DNA from: Candidatus Coproplasma excrementipullorum
Lineage (GTDB): Bacteria; Bacillota; Clostridia; Christensenellales; Borkfalkiaceae
Direction of reading: 5' to 3'
Assembly: GCA_018714165.1 (NCBI GenBank)
Contig: DVNU01000035.1
Span: 1-35,219 of the forward strand
Length of the DNA: 35,219 nt
The position numbers and the translations under genes were made by a program. Below, in pieces: positions 1 to 7,349 of this stretch. Positions within the stretch are counted from its first letter, which is position 1. The number at the start of each line of letters is the position of its first letter. The notes below the pieces were generated by a model. It did not search any database, had not been told where the DNA came from, and was given only the letters and a program-made list of their open reading frames with translations.

Positions 1-152
1 CGGCTTAAAAACTTTTAACCCCGCGGCAGTACGTCGCCGCGGGCTCGTTTTTATTTCTCGGTTAGCTTACGGAGGGGCGCCCTGCCCGCTTCACCTTCGT
101 TCGGCGGGGCGGCTTAAAAACTTTTAACCCCGCGGCAGTACGTCGCCGCGGG
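1..152. repeat. Direct repeat (43 bp, two copies) carrying a GC-rich hairpin
   Basis: Positions 1-43 and 110-152 are identical. Each copy holds a stem ccccgcggc / gccgcgggg (one base shorter at the outer end of the first copy) around an 8-nt loop, preceded on the plus strand by cggcttaaaaactttt. The spacing of 109 bp suggests a tandem duplication; the left limit is cut by the window edge. Read on the minus strand, each hairpin is followed by ttaaaagttttt, so both copies look like terminators of the minus-strand unit to the right. Confidence 0.85.
111..152 (-). terminator. Rho-independent terminator (minus strand)
   Basis: A 9-bp GC stem (127-152 region) is followed on the minus strand by a T-rich tail. 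It closes the unit that starts at the promoter near 738-765. A second copy at 1-43 would act as a backup terminator. Confidence 0.6.
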
Positions 153-731
153 GAGTGTTTACAAAGTTATTATTCAATTTTAATTTCTTAGAGGTTCGCC
201 TCGTGTAACGGTTACTTGTAATAAGCCGTTCGGGGTATTGTTCCCTTGCAGTAGTGCGTTTTCTCTCATCCAGGATAGCCTACAGTATTGTTGGTACCAC
301 TTGCAATATTGCAGTTAATTATCTTTCGATGGGTACTTGCAGGTCGTACTGCGAAATTAAAACCGTGTTTACGAATTTGAACCTCTGTACGTTGAATTGT
401 ACATTGGACTATACCTTCCTTATTCTTCGAGTGCCCTTGAGAATACTGTTCTGAACATTTTGAAGTACCTCTCGTGCATTGAATTCAGGAATTATTTAAT
501 TTTTTATGCGCTTATTCCCAAAGCGCCTGAGGAAACAGCTCGTATCATTTTCATAGTTGTAACCTCCTTGGCTTTATTTTGGTGTATATATCTCCACGGG
601 CGGTCGCTCTTCGGCTGTCCGCTCAACAAATAAAACCTTGGCCCGCTTTCGCGGCTACTTATACGTCATATAGCTTACTCCCGAAATTAATGTTGCGCGC
701 TAACATTTTTTGTAAGTTATTTTCTTTTTGT
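114..731 (-). ncRNA. Candidate large structured non-coding RNA (about 620 nt)
   Basis: A promoter with extended -10 (738-765) and a terminator (111-152) bracket about 620 nt that contain no ORF longer than 29 codons. In the minus-strand RNA I see several perfect short hairpins, three capped by GNRA-type loops: CCGC-GAAA-GCGG (643-654), ATC-GAAA-GAT (321-330) and GAGG-CGAA-CCTC (191-202). Others are AATGTT/AACATT (689-707), GCGCTT/AAGCGC (508-526), GTAC/GTAC (333-349) and a palindrome tgcaatattgca (302-313). Length and repeated GNRA caps recall the ornate large RNA classes (OLE, ROOL, GOLLD), but I cannot match a consensus by eye. Tiny ORFs with ribosome binding sites lie inside (see 504-554), so a leader-peptide or small-ORF operon is the alternative. 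Confidence 0.45.
504..554 (-). CDS. Possible 16-residue peptide inside the candidate RNA
   Basis: ATG at 554 is preceded by an excellent ribosome binding site (AAGGAGG, 8 nt spacing). The ORF reads MKMIRAVSSGALGISA and stops. Two more tiny ORFs follow in the same transcript: 420-458 (11 residues, weak GAGAGG site) and 369-404 (11 residues, GGAAGG site), then a 29-codon ORF at 180-269 without a clear site. No family is recognised. The stop overlaps the GCGCTT/AAGCGC hairpin. The ORF could be a leader peptide, or chance within a structured RNA. Confidence 0.25.
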   Translation of the reverse strand: MKMIRAVSSGALGISA

Positions 732-737
732 ACTTTA

Positions 738-765
738 AGTATACCATAAAAAAATGAGATGTCAA
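738..765 (-). promoter_or_regulatory. Promoter of the candidate large RNA
   Basis: Minus strand: TTGACA (765-760), 16-bp spacer, TATACT (743-738) preceded by TGG, so both a consensus -35 and an extended -10 are present. Predicted start is near 731. Confidence 0.75.
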
Positions 766-834
766 TACCTTTTTCAAAAAAAGTTTGTGAAAATTAGAAA
801 AAGTTTAAAAAGGGGCATTTTTTGGCCGCTTTTA

Positions 835-862
835 TTGCATTTTTGCTTATATATGGTATAAT
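835..862 (+). promoter_or_regulatory. Promoter of the nitroreductase gene
   Basis: TTGCAT, 16-bp spacer, TATAAT with TGG just upstream (extended -10). It points into the gene starting at 897 and is divergent from the promoter at 738-765. Confidence 0.65.
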
Positions 863-896
863 TGTAGCTGATAACACCCGTTAAGGAGGCAAAAAA

Positions 897-1412
897 ATGA
901 ACGAGATTATAGCCAATATGGTAACCAGAAGAAGCATAAGAAAGTACAAGAGCGACCCCGTGCCCGCTGAACTTTTGAACGAGGTGCTGAAGGCCGGCGA
1001 ATACGCCGCCACAGGCATGGGCAGGCAGTCCCCCATTATTCTGGCCGTGACCGACAGGGCGGTGCGCGACGAGCTTTCGGCGCTCAACGCAAAAATTATG
1101 GGGCGCGAGAGCGATCCCTTTTACGGCGCTCCCGCCGTGCTCGTTGTGCTGGCGGACAAGAGCGTGCCCACGCACGTGTACGACGGAACGCTGGTTATGG
1201 GCAACCTGATGAACGCCGCCCACGCGCTGGGATTGGGTAGCTGCTGGATTCACCGTGCAAAGGAGACCTTTAAACTGCCCGAGGGAAAGGCCCTGCTTGC
1301 AAAACTGGGCATCACGGGCGACTACGAGGGCATAGGCAACTGTATCATCGGCTATCCCGACGAAGAGAAAGATGCCAAGCCCCGTAAAGACAATTATATA
1401 TACTTTGTTTAA
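897..1412 (+). CDS. Nitroreductase family protein
   Basis: 171 residues, the usual size of small FMN-dependent nitroreductases. These dimeric cytoplasmic enzymes transfer two electrons from NAD(P)H through FMN to nitro compounds, quinones or similar acceptors. Family signs: the N-terminal RRSIRKY motif (residues 11-17) that contacts the FMN phosphate, the central YGAPAVLVVLAD strand, the segment GNLMNAAHALGLGSCWIH typical of the core helix, and the C-terminal GNCIIGYP. The start follows AAGGAGG with 8 nt spacing. The gene is single, with its own promoter (835-862) and terminator (1474-1515). The physiological substrate cannot be told from sequence. Confidence 0.9.
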   Translation: MNEIIANMVTRRSIRKYKSDPVPAELLNEVLKAGEYAATGMGRQSPIILAVTDRAVRDELSALNAKIMGRESDPFYGAPAVLVVLADKSVPTHVYDGTLVMGNLMNAAHALGLGSCWIHRAKETFKLPEGKALLAKLGITGDYEGIGNCIIGYPDEEKDAKPRKDNYIYFV

Positions 1413-1473
1413 CGCAAATCTCGTCTTGGGCAGCTACGGTTTGCCCTCTAAATACAATTAATTTAAAAGCAAT

Positions 1474-1520
1474 GCGGCGGGCGCACGGAAAATCCGTGCG
1501 CCCGCCGCTATTATTATGTT
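1474..1520. terminator. Bidirectional terminator
   Basis: Perfect 15-bp GC stem (1474-1488 with 1494-1508), 5-nt loop. The plus side continues tattattatgttttt. It separates the nitroreductase from the convergent dehydrogenase gene. Confidence 0.85.
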
Positions 1521-1528
1521 TTTACCAC

Positions 1529-1567
1529 AACTATTCACTCTTCACTATTAACTATTCACTACATTCA
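1529..1567. repeat. Degenerate ctattcact tandem repeat
   Basis: Imperfect copies of ctattcact / cttcactattaa follow one another. The repeat runs into the 3' end of the dehydrogenase gene, whose last residues (NVVNS) and stop codon are encoded by it. Confidence 0.6.
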
Positions 1568-2498
1568 CCGGGCGGCCCTCGATGAAGCACTTTAAATTAT
1601 ACGCCGCGGCCTCAACCAGCCTCTGACGCGTTTCGCGGGGCACCCAGGCGACGTGGGGAGTGATTATGCAGTGCTTTGCCCTGAACAAAGGGCAGTCCTT
1701 CTTCATGGGCTCGGCGGCAATGACGTCCAGACAGGCCCCTCCCAGCCGCTCCGAATTGAGCGCCGAGGCGAGTGCGCGCTCATCTACAAGTCCGCCGCGC
1801 GCGGTGTTTATGAGCACGGCATCCTCCTTCATCAGGGCGAGAGTGCGCGCGTTCACAAGCCCCGCCGTGCTTTCGGTGAGCGGACAGTGAAGCGACAAAA
1901 AGTCGCTGCGGGCAAAAATCTCATCGGAGGACACCTGCTCGTAGGGACAATCGGCAGGCGGCGTGCGCGTACAGACGATGACCTCCATCCCCATCGCTTC
2001 GGCAATGCGAGCAACAGCCCTGCCTATGTTGCCATAGCCGTATACGCCGAAGGTTTTGCCGAAAACTTCGTGCGTCTGCCAGGGCATGTAGCTGAAGGTC
2101 TTGACCCTCTTCCAGTCTCCCTTGTACACCGACGCCGCATACTTATCGGCGGCGCCGCAAAACATCAGGAGCAAAGCAAACACGTGCTGGGCTACGGCGT
2201 GCGTGGAATAGCCCGGCACGTTGCACACAGTAACGCCCCTCTTGCGGCAGGCCGCGAGGTCTACGTTGTTGTAGCCCGTGGCATATATGCCGATAAACTT
2301 AAGCCGCGGACAGGCGGAGAGCAGCGCTTCATCCACCTGAGCCTTGTTGACAAGGAGCGCCTCGGCTTCCCCCGCGGCGCGGGCCAGCCCGCCCGGAGTA
2401 AGCGTGTCGTAATAGGTAACGTCGCCCAGTTTTTCGAGGGAACAAAAGTCGATATCCCCCGCGGACAATGTGCACAAATCGACCGATACTATATCCAT
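1548..2498 (-). CDS. D-2-hydroxyacid dehydrogenase (glycerate/hydroxypyruvate dehydrogenase-like)
   Basis: 316 residues from ATG at 2498, a normal family length. NAD(P)-dependent interconversion of a 2-hydroxy acid and a 2-oxo acid in the cytoplasm. The Rossmann motif GYGNIG is at 154-159, and the catalytic set is Arg234 (NTARGG), Glu263 (AAEP) and His282 (TPHVAW). NVPGYST (93-99) and the PHVAWVPRETRQRL segment resemble glycerate dehydrogenases. A longer frame exists upstream, but ATG 2498 is preferred because it follows GGGAG and the stop of the upstream gene by one base, which implies translational coupling. It is divergent from a sugar-acid kinase, so a shared role in sugar-acid use is plausible (inference). 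Confidence 0.9.
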   Translation of the reverse strand: MDIVSVDLCTLSAGDIDFCSLEKLGDVTYYDTLTPGGLARAAGEAEALLVNKAQVDEALLSACPRLKFIGIYATGYNNVDLAACRKRGVTVCNVPGYSTHAVAQHVFALLLMFCGAADKYAASVYKGDWKRVKTFSYMPWQTHEVFGKTFGVYGYGNIGRAVARIAEAMGMEVIVCTRTPPADCPYEQVSSDEIFARSDFLSLHCPLTESTAGLVNARTLALMKEDAVLINTARGGLVDERALASALNSERLGGACLDVIAAEPMKKDCPLFRAKHCIITPHVAWVPRETRQRLVEAAAYNLKCFIEGRPVNVVNS

Positions 2499-2499
2499 T

Positions 2500-2784
2500 T
2501 CAATCTCCCGTAAGCGTAAATATAAACTCGTCCCAGCCGACAGGGGTCTGCCGCTCGAACGAAGCCGACTCGCCCGCTCTTTCCAGCACGAAGTAGTGGG
2601 CAACCGCGCCCTCCATCAGGCGGAAACAGACGGCGCCGTCTATTATGTCGTCTATAATTATCCTGAAAAAATTCAGGCGGAATATTTCATCGAGAATATA
2701 TTCGCCGCGCGCGAGTTCAAGGCTCTGTTCACCGCCGTACTCGCAGTCGTCGGCTGCAGAATTGACTTTTACAATGAGTTTCAT
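2500..2784 (-). CDS. Hypothetical protein coupled to the dehydrogenase
   Basis: 94 residues from ATG at 2784. I do not recognise a family: it is acidic and mixed alpha/beta, with no signal peptide or membrane segment. Its TGA is one base before the start of the dehydrogenase gene. No ribosome binding site precedes ATG 2784. Instead a good promoter (TTGATT-17-TATTAT) ends 6 nt upstream, so the mRNA would start at or next to the ATG (leaderless). A longer frame opens at 2853, but it would begin upstream of that promoter and also lacks a site. Confidence 0.65.
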   Translation of the reverse strand: MKLIVKVNSAADDCEYGGEQSLELARGEYILDEIFRLNFFRIIIDDIIDGAVCFRLMEGAVAHYFVLERAGESASFERQTPVGWDEFIFTLTGD

Positions 2785-2790
2785 AAGTAT

Positions 2791-2819
2791 ATAATAACAC
2801 TGCGCCGTAAAAAAATCAA
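2791..2819 (-). promoter_or_regulatory. Promoter of the small gene-dehydrogenase unit
   Basis: Minus strand: TTGATT (2819-2814), 17-bp spacer, TATTAT (2796-2791). Only six bases separate the -10 box from ATG 2784, predicting a leaderless transcript. Confidence 0.6.
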
Positions 2820-2839
2820 TATTATTTTTAAAATTGGTA

Positions 2840-2868
2840 TGTACAAACAACAAAACGAGTGTTATAAT
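2840..2868 (+). promoter_or_regulatory. Promoter of the KDG kinase gene
   Basis: TGTACA, 17-bp spacer, TATAAT. It lies 38 bp before the gene at 2906 and is divergent from the promoter at 2791-2819. Confidence 0.55.
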
Positions 2869-2905
2869 ATAATTACAAAATAAAAAAAACTATCCGGAGC
2901 GGCAT

Positions 2906-3949
2906 ATGACAAACAAAGACAACATAAAGGATATCAGATTCATCAGCATGGGCGAACTGCTTTTACGCCTTTCGCCCCCCAACAACGAAAAGATACGCAG
3001 CGCCAACCAGTTCAACATAACCTTCGGCGGAGCCGAGGCAAATATTGCGGTGTCGCTGGCCAACTTAGGCGTGGACGCCTCCTACTTTACCGTAGTGCCC
3101 GATTCGTCCATAGGCAAGGCGGCAATAAGGTACATACGCACAAACGACGTGCACTGCTCTCCCTGCGTTTACGTTTCGGGGGACAGGATGGGCATATACT
3201 TTCTGGAAGAGGGCTTCGGCGTGAGGGCCAGCAAGGTCACCTACGACAGAAAGGATTCGGCCTTTGCCAGGTTTGATTTCTCCACAATAGACTGGCATAA
3301 AAAACTTGAAGGCTTCACCTGGTTGCACCTTTCGGGAATAACGCCCGCACTGTCGCAAAACTGCCGCGAGCTGATGATGCTTGCCTTAAAGGCGGCAAAA
3401 GATATCGGCATGACAGTGTCGTTTGACTGCAACTACCGCTCCGCGCTGTGGGGTTGGCAGGAGGCGCGCGACTGCATAACCGAGTACCTGCCCTACGTTG
3501 ACGTGCTGTTCGGAATAGAGCCCATAAACCTTCCCGGCCCCGACGGCAAGGATATGAAGGACGGAATGTCGATGAACCCCACATACAAGGAGCAGGACAG
3601 AATATTCCGCGAGCTTGCAAAGCGCTACAACTTCAAGGCCATAGGCAGACACGTCAGATATGTTCATTCGGGCAGTGAAAACAGTCTTAAGGCCTTTTTG
3701 TGGTATGACGGCGAAACCTACGAGAGCCGCACCTTCCGCTTCAACATACTCGACCGCGTGGGCGGCGGCGACGCCTTTGCCAGCGGCATAATCTACGCTA
3801 TGATGAGGCAGTTCAAACCCGAAGACATTGTAAACTTCGGCGTGGCCTCCTCCGTCATCAAACACACTATGCACGGCGACTTCAACATCACCGACGACGA
3901 AGAGTCGATAATAAACCTGATGAATATGAATTACGAAATACGCCGTTGA
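2906..3949 (+). CDS. kdgK: PfkB-family sugar kinase, probably 2-keto-3-deoxygluconate kinase
   Basis: 347 residues. Ribokinase/PfkB fold. The expected reaction is ATP-dependent phosphorylation of 2-keto-3-deoxygluconate to KDPG, in hexuronate breakdown. The N-terminal PfkB signature GGAEANIAVSLANLG is at 41-55, and the C-terminal signature DRVGGGDAFASG has the catalytic base Asp289 and the GGGD anion hole. The SFDCNYRSALW segment (172-182) matches KDG kinases better than ribokinases or fructokinases. The start is supported by CGGAG six bases upstream. Two strong hairpins follow. No KDPG aldolase or uronate genes are in the window, so substrate is inferred from family resemblance only. Confidence 0.8.
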   Translation: MTNKDNIKDIRFISMGELLLRLSPPNNEKIRSANQFNITFGGAEANIAVSLANLGVDASYFTVVPDSSIGKAAIRYIRTNDVHCSPCVYVSGDRMGIYFLEEGFGVRASKVTYDRKDSAFARFDFSTIDWHKKLEGFTWLHLSGITPALSQNCRELMMLALKAAKDIGMTVSFDCNYRSALWGWQEARDCITEYLPYVDVLFGIEPINLPGPDGKDMKDGMSMNPTYKEQDRIFRELAKRYNFKAIGRHVRYVHSGSENSLKAFLWYDGETYESRTFRFNILDRVGGGDAFASGIIYAMMRQFKPEDIVNFGVASSVIKHTMHGDFNITDDEESIINLMNMNYEIRR

Positions 3950-3975
3950 TTGCGGCACAAGCCGCACCAACACCG

Positions 3976-4000
3976 GCGGCGCATTACACGCGCCGCATTT
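3976..4000 (+). terminator. Hairpin downstream of the KDG kinase gene
   Basis: Stem gcggcgc/gcgccgc with a 7-nt loop, followed by attttcctcc. It is weaker than the next hairpin, so the two may act in series. Confidence 0.5.
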
Positions 4001-4014
4001 TCCTCCTCATAACA

Positions 4015-4056
4015 GTAAGCGCGCCTGCGGCAATGCCGCAGGCGCGCTTACTTTTT
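4015..4056 (+). terminator. Strong terminator downstream of the KDG kinase gene
   Basis: 17-bp perfect stem (4015-4031 with 4035-4051), 3-nt loop, then ttttt. It stops plus-strand transcription before the convergent MATE gene. Confidence 0.9.
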
Positions 4057-4122
4057 AATTCAAACACATTTTTCAGAGCAATTACAGACATATTTTTAAA
4101 TTGCCCCGCATATATGCCGCGT

Positions 4123-5526
4123 TTACTGTTGTGCGGACGGGGAGGCAATTCCTTCGTCGGGGTCGTCCATTCTGCGCAGAACGATGCGGAACCTGAAGAA
4201 AAAAATCGTGCCGCATATAACCGCCGCAGTGGCATCGGCAATGCATTCCGCCCAGTATACCCCGCCGACGCCCATCGCCATAGGCAAAAGATATGCGAGG
4301 GGAACAAGCAGAATAATTTTGCGGAGAACGGCAATAAACAGGCTTATTTTTGCCTCGGTTACGGCGACAAACGTCGTCTGACAGGCGCGTTGCACGCCGA
4401 ATATGAGCATTCCCGCCACAAAAACCGGCAGATACTGCTCGGTTAGCGACAGCACCACTTCATCCTGCGTGAATATGCGGCCCATAAGCGACGGCAGGCA
4501 CATCATAAATACAGCCAGAAGGGAACACCAGCCGAAACATACTATGAGCGTGAACAGATAACACTGTTTTAACCTGGCTCTGTGTTTTGCGCCGTAATTA
4601 AAGGATAGTATGGGGGTAACGCCCTGGGTGAAACCCGTAATGGGCGTAGTTATAAGCATCATCGCGCTCTGCAGAACGGTAAGCGCGGACACATAGTTGT
4701 CGCCGCCGACGGCCGTCATGTCGCCGTAATATTTGAGCCTTCCGTTCAGAACAAAGCCTATTACCGATTCGGTGGCGGACATTACAAACGAAGCCACGCC
4801 CAGCGCGGCTATGGCGCCGATTATCTTAAAATCGGGTCTCATCGCCCCGAAATTAAGGCGGAGAGTGAGTTTGCGGTTGAGCAGCGCGGCTACCACGAAA
4901 CAGGCGCTTAAAAACTGGCTTATCACGGTGGCCACGGCCGCGCCGCTGACGCCCATGCCGAACGTAAAAATAAACAGCGGATCGAGAGCGATATTTGCCA
5001 CCGCTCCGATTATGACGGAGACCATGGCCGTGACGCTCCTGCCCTGTGCCGTGAGAAAGGTGTTGAGGCCTGTTGCAAGTTGCACAAACAGCGTGCCTGT
5101 CAGATACACGGTGAGATAGTCATATGCATACTGAAAATTGCTTTCGCCCGCGCCTATGGCGTATAGAAGGGGCGAGGCACAAAAATATGCAATAAGACCC
5201 AGCACCACCGAAAAGAAAACAAGAAGCACAAAGCCGTTGTTCAGAAATTTTCGCGCGCGATGTTCGTTGCCCTCGCCCAGCGCCTTTGCCGCCAGAGGGG
5301 CGCCGCCGCCAGACACAAAGGACGAAAAGGCCGCGATGAAAGTGAGCACAGGCGTGCACAATCCAAGCCCGCCCAGCGCCGCCGCACCGACATCGGGCAT
5401 ATGGCCAATATAAATTCTGTCTACAATGTTATACAGCAGGTTTACAACCTGCGCAAGGACGCACGGTATACCCATCTTGAGGCACAGCCGCCAGATTTTG
5501 TCCCTGCCCATCTCCTGTTCTTTCAT
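4123..5526 (-). CDS. MATE family multidrug/cation antiporter
   Basis: 467 residues from ATG 5526, with about 12 hydrophobic segments in two halves. Inner-membrane exporters of this family use a Na+ or H+ gradient to expel cationic drugs or metabolites. Typical marks: the first helix GIPCVLAQVVNLLYNIVDRIYIGH, the repeat-like second half with TPITGFTQGVTPILSFNYGA, and the QRACQTTFVAV segment. The frame is open to 5574, but ATG 5526 lies 7 nt after a TTGCTT-17-TATAAT promoter and has no ribosome binding site, suggesting leaderless translation. A second ATG (5511) has AGGAG directly abutting it, too close to work. The acidic C-terminal tail DDPDEGIASPSAQQ is cytosolic. Substrate unknown. Confidence 0.9.
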   Translation of the reverse strand: MKEQEMGRDKIWRLCLKMGIPCVLAQVVNLLYNIVDRIYIGHMPDVGAAALGGLGLCTPVLTFIAAFSSFVSGGGAPLAAKALGEGNEHRARKFLNNGFVLLVFFSVVLGLIAYFCASPLLYAIGAGESNFQYAYDYLTVYLTGTLFVQLATGLNTFLTAQGRSVTAMVSVIIGAVANIALDPLFIFTFGMGVSGAAVATVISQFLSACFVVAALLNRKLTLRLNFGAMRPDFKIIGAIAALGVASFVMSATESVIGFVLNGRLKYYGDMTAVGGDNYVSALTVLQSAMMLITTPITGFTQGVTPILSFNYGAKHRARLKQCYLFTLIVCFGWCSLLAVFMMCLPSLMGRIFTQDEVVLSLTEQYLPVFVAGMLIFGVQRACQTTFVAVTEAKISLFIAVLRKIILLVPLAYLLPMAMGVGGVYWAECIADATAAVICGTIFFFRFRIVLRRMDDPDEGIASPSAQQ

Positions 5527-5533
5527 AACCACA

Positions 5534-5562
5534 ATTATACTCGCGACGCATACAATAAGCAA
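5534..5562 (-). promoter_or_regulatory. Promoter of the MATE gene
   Basis: Minus strand: TTGCTT (5562-5557), 17-bp spacer, TATAAT (5539-5534). The predicted transcript start coincides with ATG 5526. Confidence 0.7.
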
Positions 5563-5629
5563 CTTAAATTGCAAATAAATTTGGACATCGCTTTCCGTTG
5601 CCTTAACGCTGCCGTCTGCCCGTCAAATT

Positions 5630-5681
5630 ATTGTATTATTTGTATATACTGTATTATTTGTATTATATAAATTGTATTAAC
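5630..5681 (+). repeat. Tandem wTTGTATTA repeat, left copy
   Basis: Five degenerate units of about 9 bp (attgtatta, tttgtatata, ctgtatta, tttgtatta, attgtatta) ending in AC. It has the same unit, orientation and ending as 7175-7212; together they bracket the lipoprotein gene. Confidence 0.7.
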
Positions 5682-5701
5682 TATATTAAAACATTGATAA
5701 A

Positions 5702-5739
5702 AAAACGGGCCGCGCGGTTTTTGCCGCGCGGCCCGTTTT
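5702..5739. terminator. Bidirectional terminator
   Basis: 16-bp perfect stem (5702-5717 with 5724-5739) with an A/T edge on both sides. On the minus strand it ends in a run of seven T and serves the lipoprotein gene. Confidence 0.9.
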
Positions 5740-5789
5740 AAAACTTTCAATCATTGAGAATATTGCGGCCCTGCGGCCCAAAACATATA

Positions 5790-7082
5790 TCAACCTGTGA
5801 CGGACACATCGCTGTTCAGGCTGTTGAGATATTCTCTGACCGTGGTAAGCTGACCGTTGTAGCTGAGCGGGTTGGAGTTTATGTCGCGCAGGGTGACACT
5901 CTCGGCCGAGTAATTTGCGGTCAAATCAAAACTTGCGCTGTACTCGTCTTCGCCATCGACAAAAGCAAAGGCAAACTTCGCGGCGGATGAAGTCAGCACG
6001 CCCTCTCCGTCAAACCCGTATGTGACGGTCATATTTGTAATGCTTGCATACACGCCCTCGGCCACGGTCAGCGTAAAGCCGTTCTCAAAACTTATGACGG
6101 CATTAAGCTCAGCAAGCAGAGCCTCTTTGAACTGTTCGGCCGTAACCGGCACTCCCGAAGAACCTGCAAGCAGGTTGATGAGGTCGACTATCTTCAGCTC
6201 GCCAACAGGCGTATCTATGCCTGCCAGAGCGGCCAGATCCTCATTTCCGAGCAGCGAGCCGATATAATCGTACAGGCTCTGCCCATCTTCGGGTTCTGGA
6301 AGAGTAAATGCAGGGGGCTGTATGGCGTCCGTCGCGCCGTCCTGGGACAGAGAAAAGATGACGAGATTGACCAAAGTGTACAGCTGTTCGGCGCTGACAA
6401 CGATGTTTGCCGCATTAAACGTATTCACAAAGAGATTGTTCGCGTATATATCCGAAATTGTCGTCTCGTCGGTCAGCGAATTGATCATTGTCAGCACATC
6501 GTCGTACATCGCGCTCATCAACGCTACCATGTTGAGAGTCAGGCTGTCATCCGAAAGGGTGACCGCGCTGTAACTTTCGGCAAGGGTTGCAAGTGCAAAG
6601 ACGCTGTCCGTACTGAAAGCTACGGGCATTGCCCCGGCCGAACCGACGGTACCTATAGAGCCGTTTGCCAGTTCGTTGAACGAGGGCACGAGCGTGACCT
6701 GCGAAAAATCGGCGGGAACCTGGGCATATGTATCGGCCGAAGGAAAAACCTGCATATCGCGCATAAATATGTAACCGTACTCGGGGCCGTCTTCGCCTTC
6801 GATGCCGGCGTTCAAATCCATATCGAAGGTTTTTATGTCGAGCAGGCCGTCAAGATCTATCGAAAGCCGGGTTGCGCCGGCTTCGTTTAGGGGCGAGGTG
6901 CCGGACATATCGATTGTGCCGGTCACCGCCGCCGAGTTATATGTTGCCGAAGCCGTAGCCTCCTGCGACTCGTTTATAAACTTTTGGGTTTCGGACTCAC
7001 CGCCGCAGGCGGAGAGAGCAAAACTGCCCGCGGCAACGGCTATTGCGCCGCCAAGGGCGATAAAACGCTTGAATTTTTTCAT
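5790..7082 (-). CDS. Lipoprotein of unknown function
   Basis: 430 residues from ATG 7082 (site GAGAGG, 8-nt gap; the frame is open 20 codons further, but the promoter lies there). Type II signal peptide: MKKFKR, then a hydrophobic core, then lipobox LSAC with Cys26, so the mature protein begins CGGES and is tethered to the outer face of the membrane. The rest is acidic, rich in Ala, Ser, Thr, Leu and Asp, nearly Cys-free, with amphipathic stretches and beta-rich segments towards the C terminus (ENGFTLTVAEGVYASITNMT). I recognise no domain. It has its own promoter and terminator and lies between two tandem repeat tracts, as if it were an independent cassette. Confidence 0.85.
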   Translation of the reverse strand: MKKFKRFIALGGAIAVAAGSFALSACGGESETQKFINESQEATASATYNSAAVTGTIDMSGTSPLNEAGATRLSIDLDGLLDIKTFDMDLNAGIEGEDGPEYGYIFMRDMQVFPSADTYAQVPADFSQVTLVPSFNELANGSIGTVGSAGAMPVAFSTDSVFALATLAESYSAVTLSDDSLTLNMVALMSAMYDDVLTMINSLTDETTISDIYANNLFVNTFNAANIVVSAEQLYTLVNLVIFSLSQDGATDAIQPPAFTLPEPEDGQSLYDYIGSLLGNEDLAALAGIDTPVGELKIVDLINLLAGSSGVPVTAEQFKEALLAELNAVISFENGFTLTVAEGVYASITNMTVTYGFDGEGVLTSSAAKFAFAFVDGEDEYSASFDLTANYSAESVTLRDINSNPLSYNGQLTTVREYLNSLNSDVSVTG

Positions 7083-7113
7083 AATCAATCCTCTCTTTAA
7101 ATTCAGTAAAATA

Positions 7114-7142
7114 ATTATATCACACAAATTTACTAAAATCAA
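7114..7142 (-). promoter_or_regulatory. Promoter of the lipoprotein gene
   Basis: Minus strand: TTGATT (7142-7137), 17-bp spacer, TATAAT (7119-7114), 31 nt before the ATG. Confidence 0.75.
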
Positions 7143-7174
7143 CCATTACATACAATATTTTGTTGGTTTTTTAA

Positions 7175-7212
7175 TTTGTATTAATTGTATAATTTGTATT
7201 ATGTGTATTAAC
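7175..7212 (+). repeat. Tandem wTTGTATTA repeat, right copy
   Basis: Four exact-length 9-bp units (tttgtatta, attgtataa, tttgtatta, tgtgtatta) followed by AC. It lies between the divergent lipoprotein and HIT promoters. Compare 5630-5681. Confidence 0.75.
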
Positions 7213-7289
7213 ATTTTACAAAATAAACGGCGGCAGACGGACAGGAAAACATTGGGCGAAAAAATATGGACTAATTTTGGTTTTGGGTA

Positions 7290-7318
7290 TTGAATATTAT
7301 AACGCAGTGTGCTATAAT
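7290..7318 (+). promoter_or_regulatory. Promoter of the HIT-oxidoreductase unit
   Basis: TTGAAT, 17-bp spacer, TATAAT, 31 nt before the ATG at 7350. Confidence 0.75.
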
Positions 7319-7349
7319 AGAGTATGAAATAAAATGCAGGGGGATAACC

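Noticed and set aside
254-633. Two plus-strand ORFs (66 and 78 codons)
   Set aside because: No ribosome binding site, odd composition, and antisense to the minus-strand unit with its own promoter and terminator.
1653-2513. 286-codon plus-strand ORF
   Set aside because: Shadow of the hydroxyacid dehydrogenase on the opposite strand; no ribosome binding site and no family likeness.
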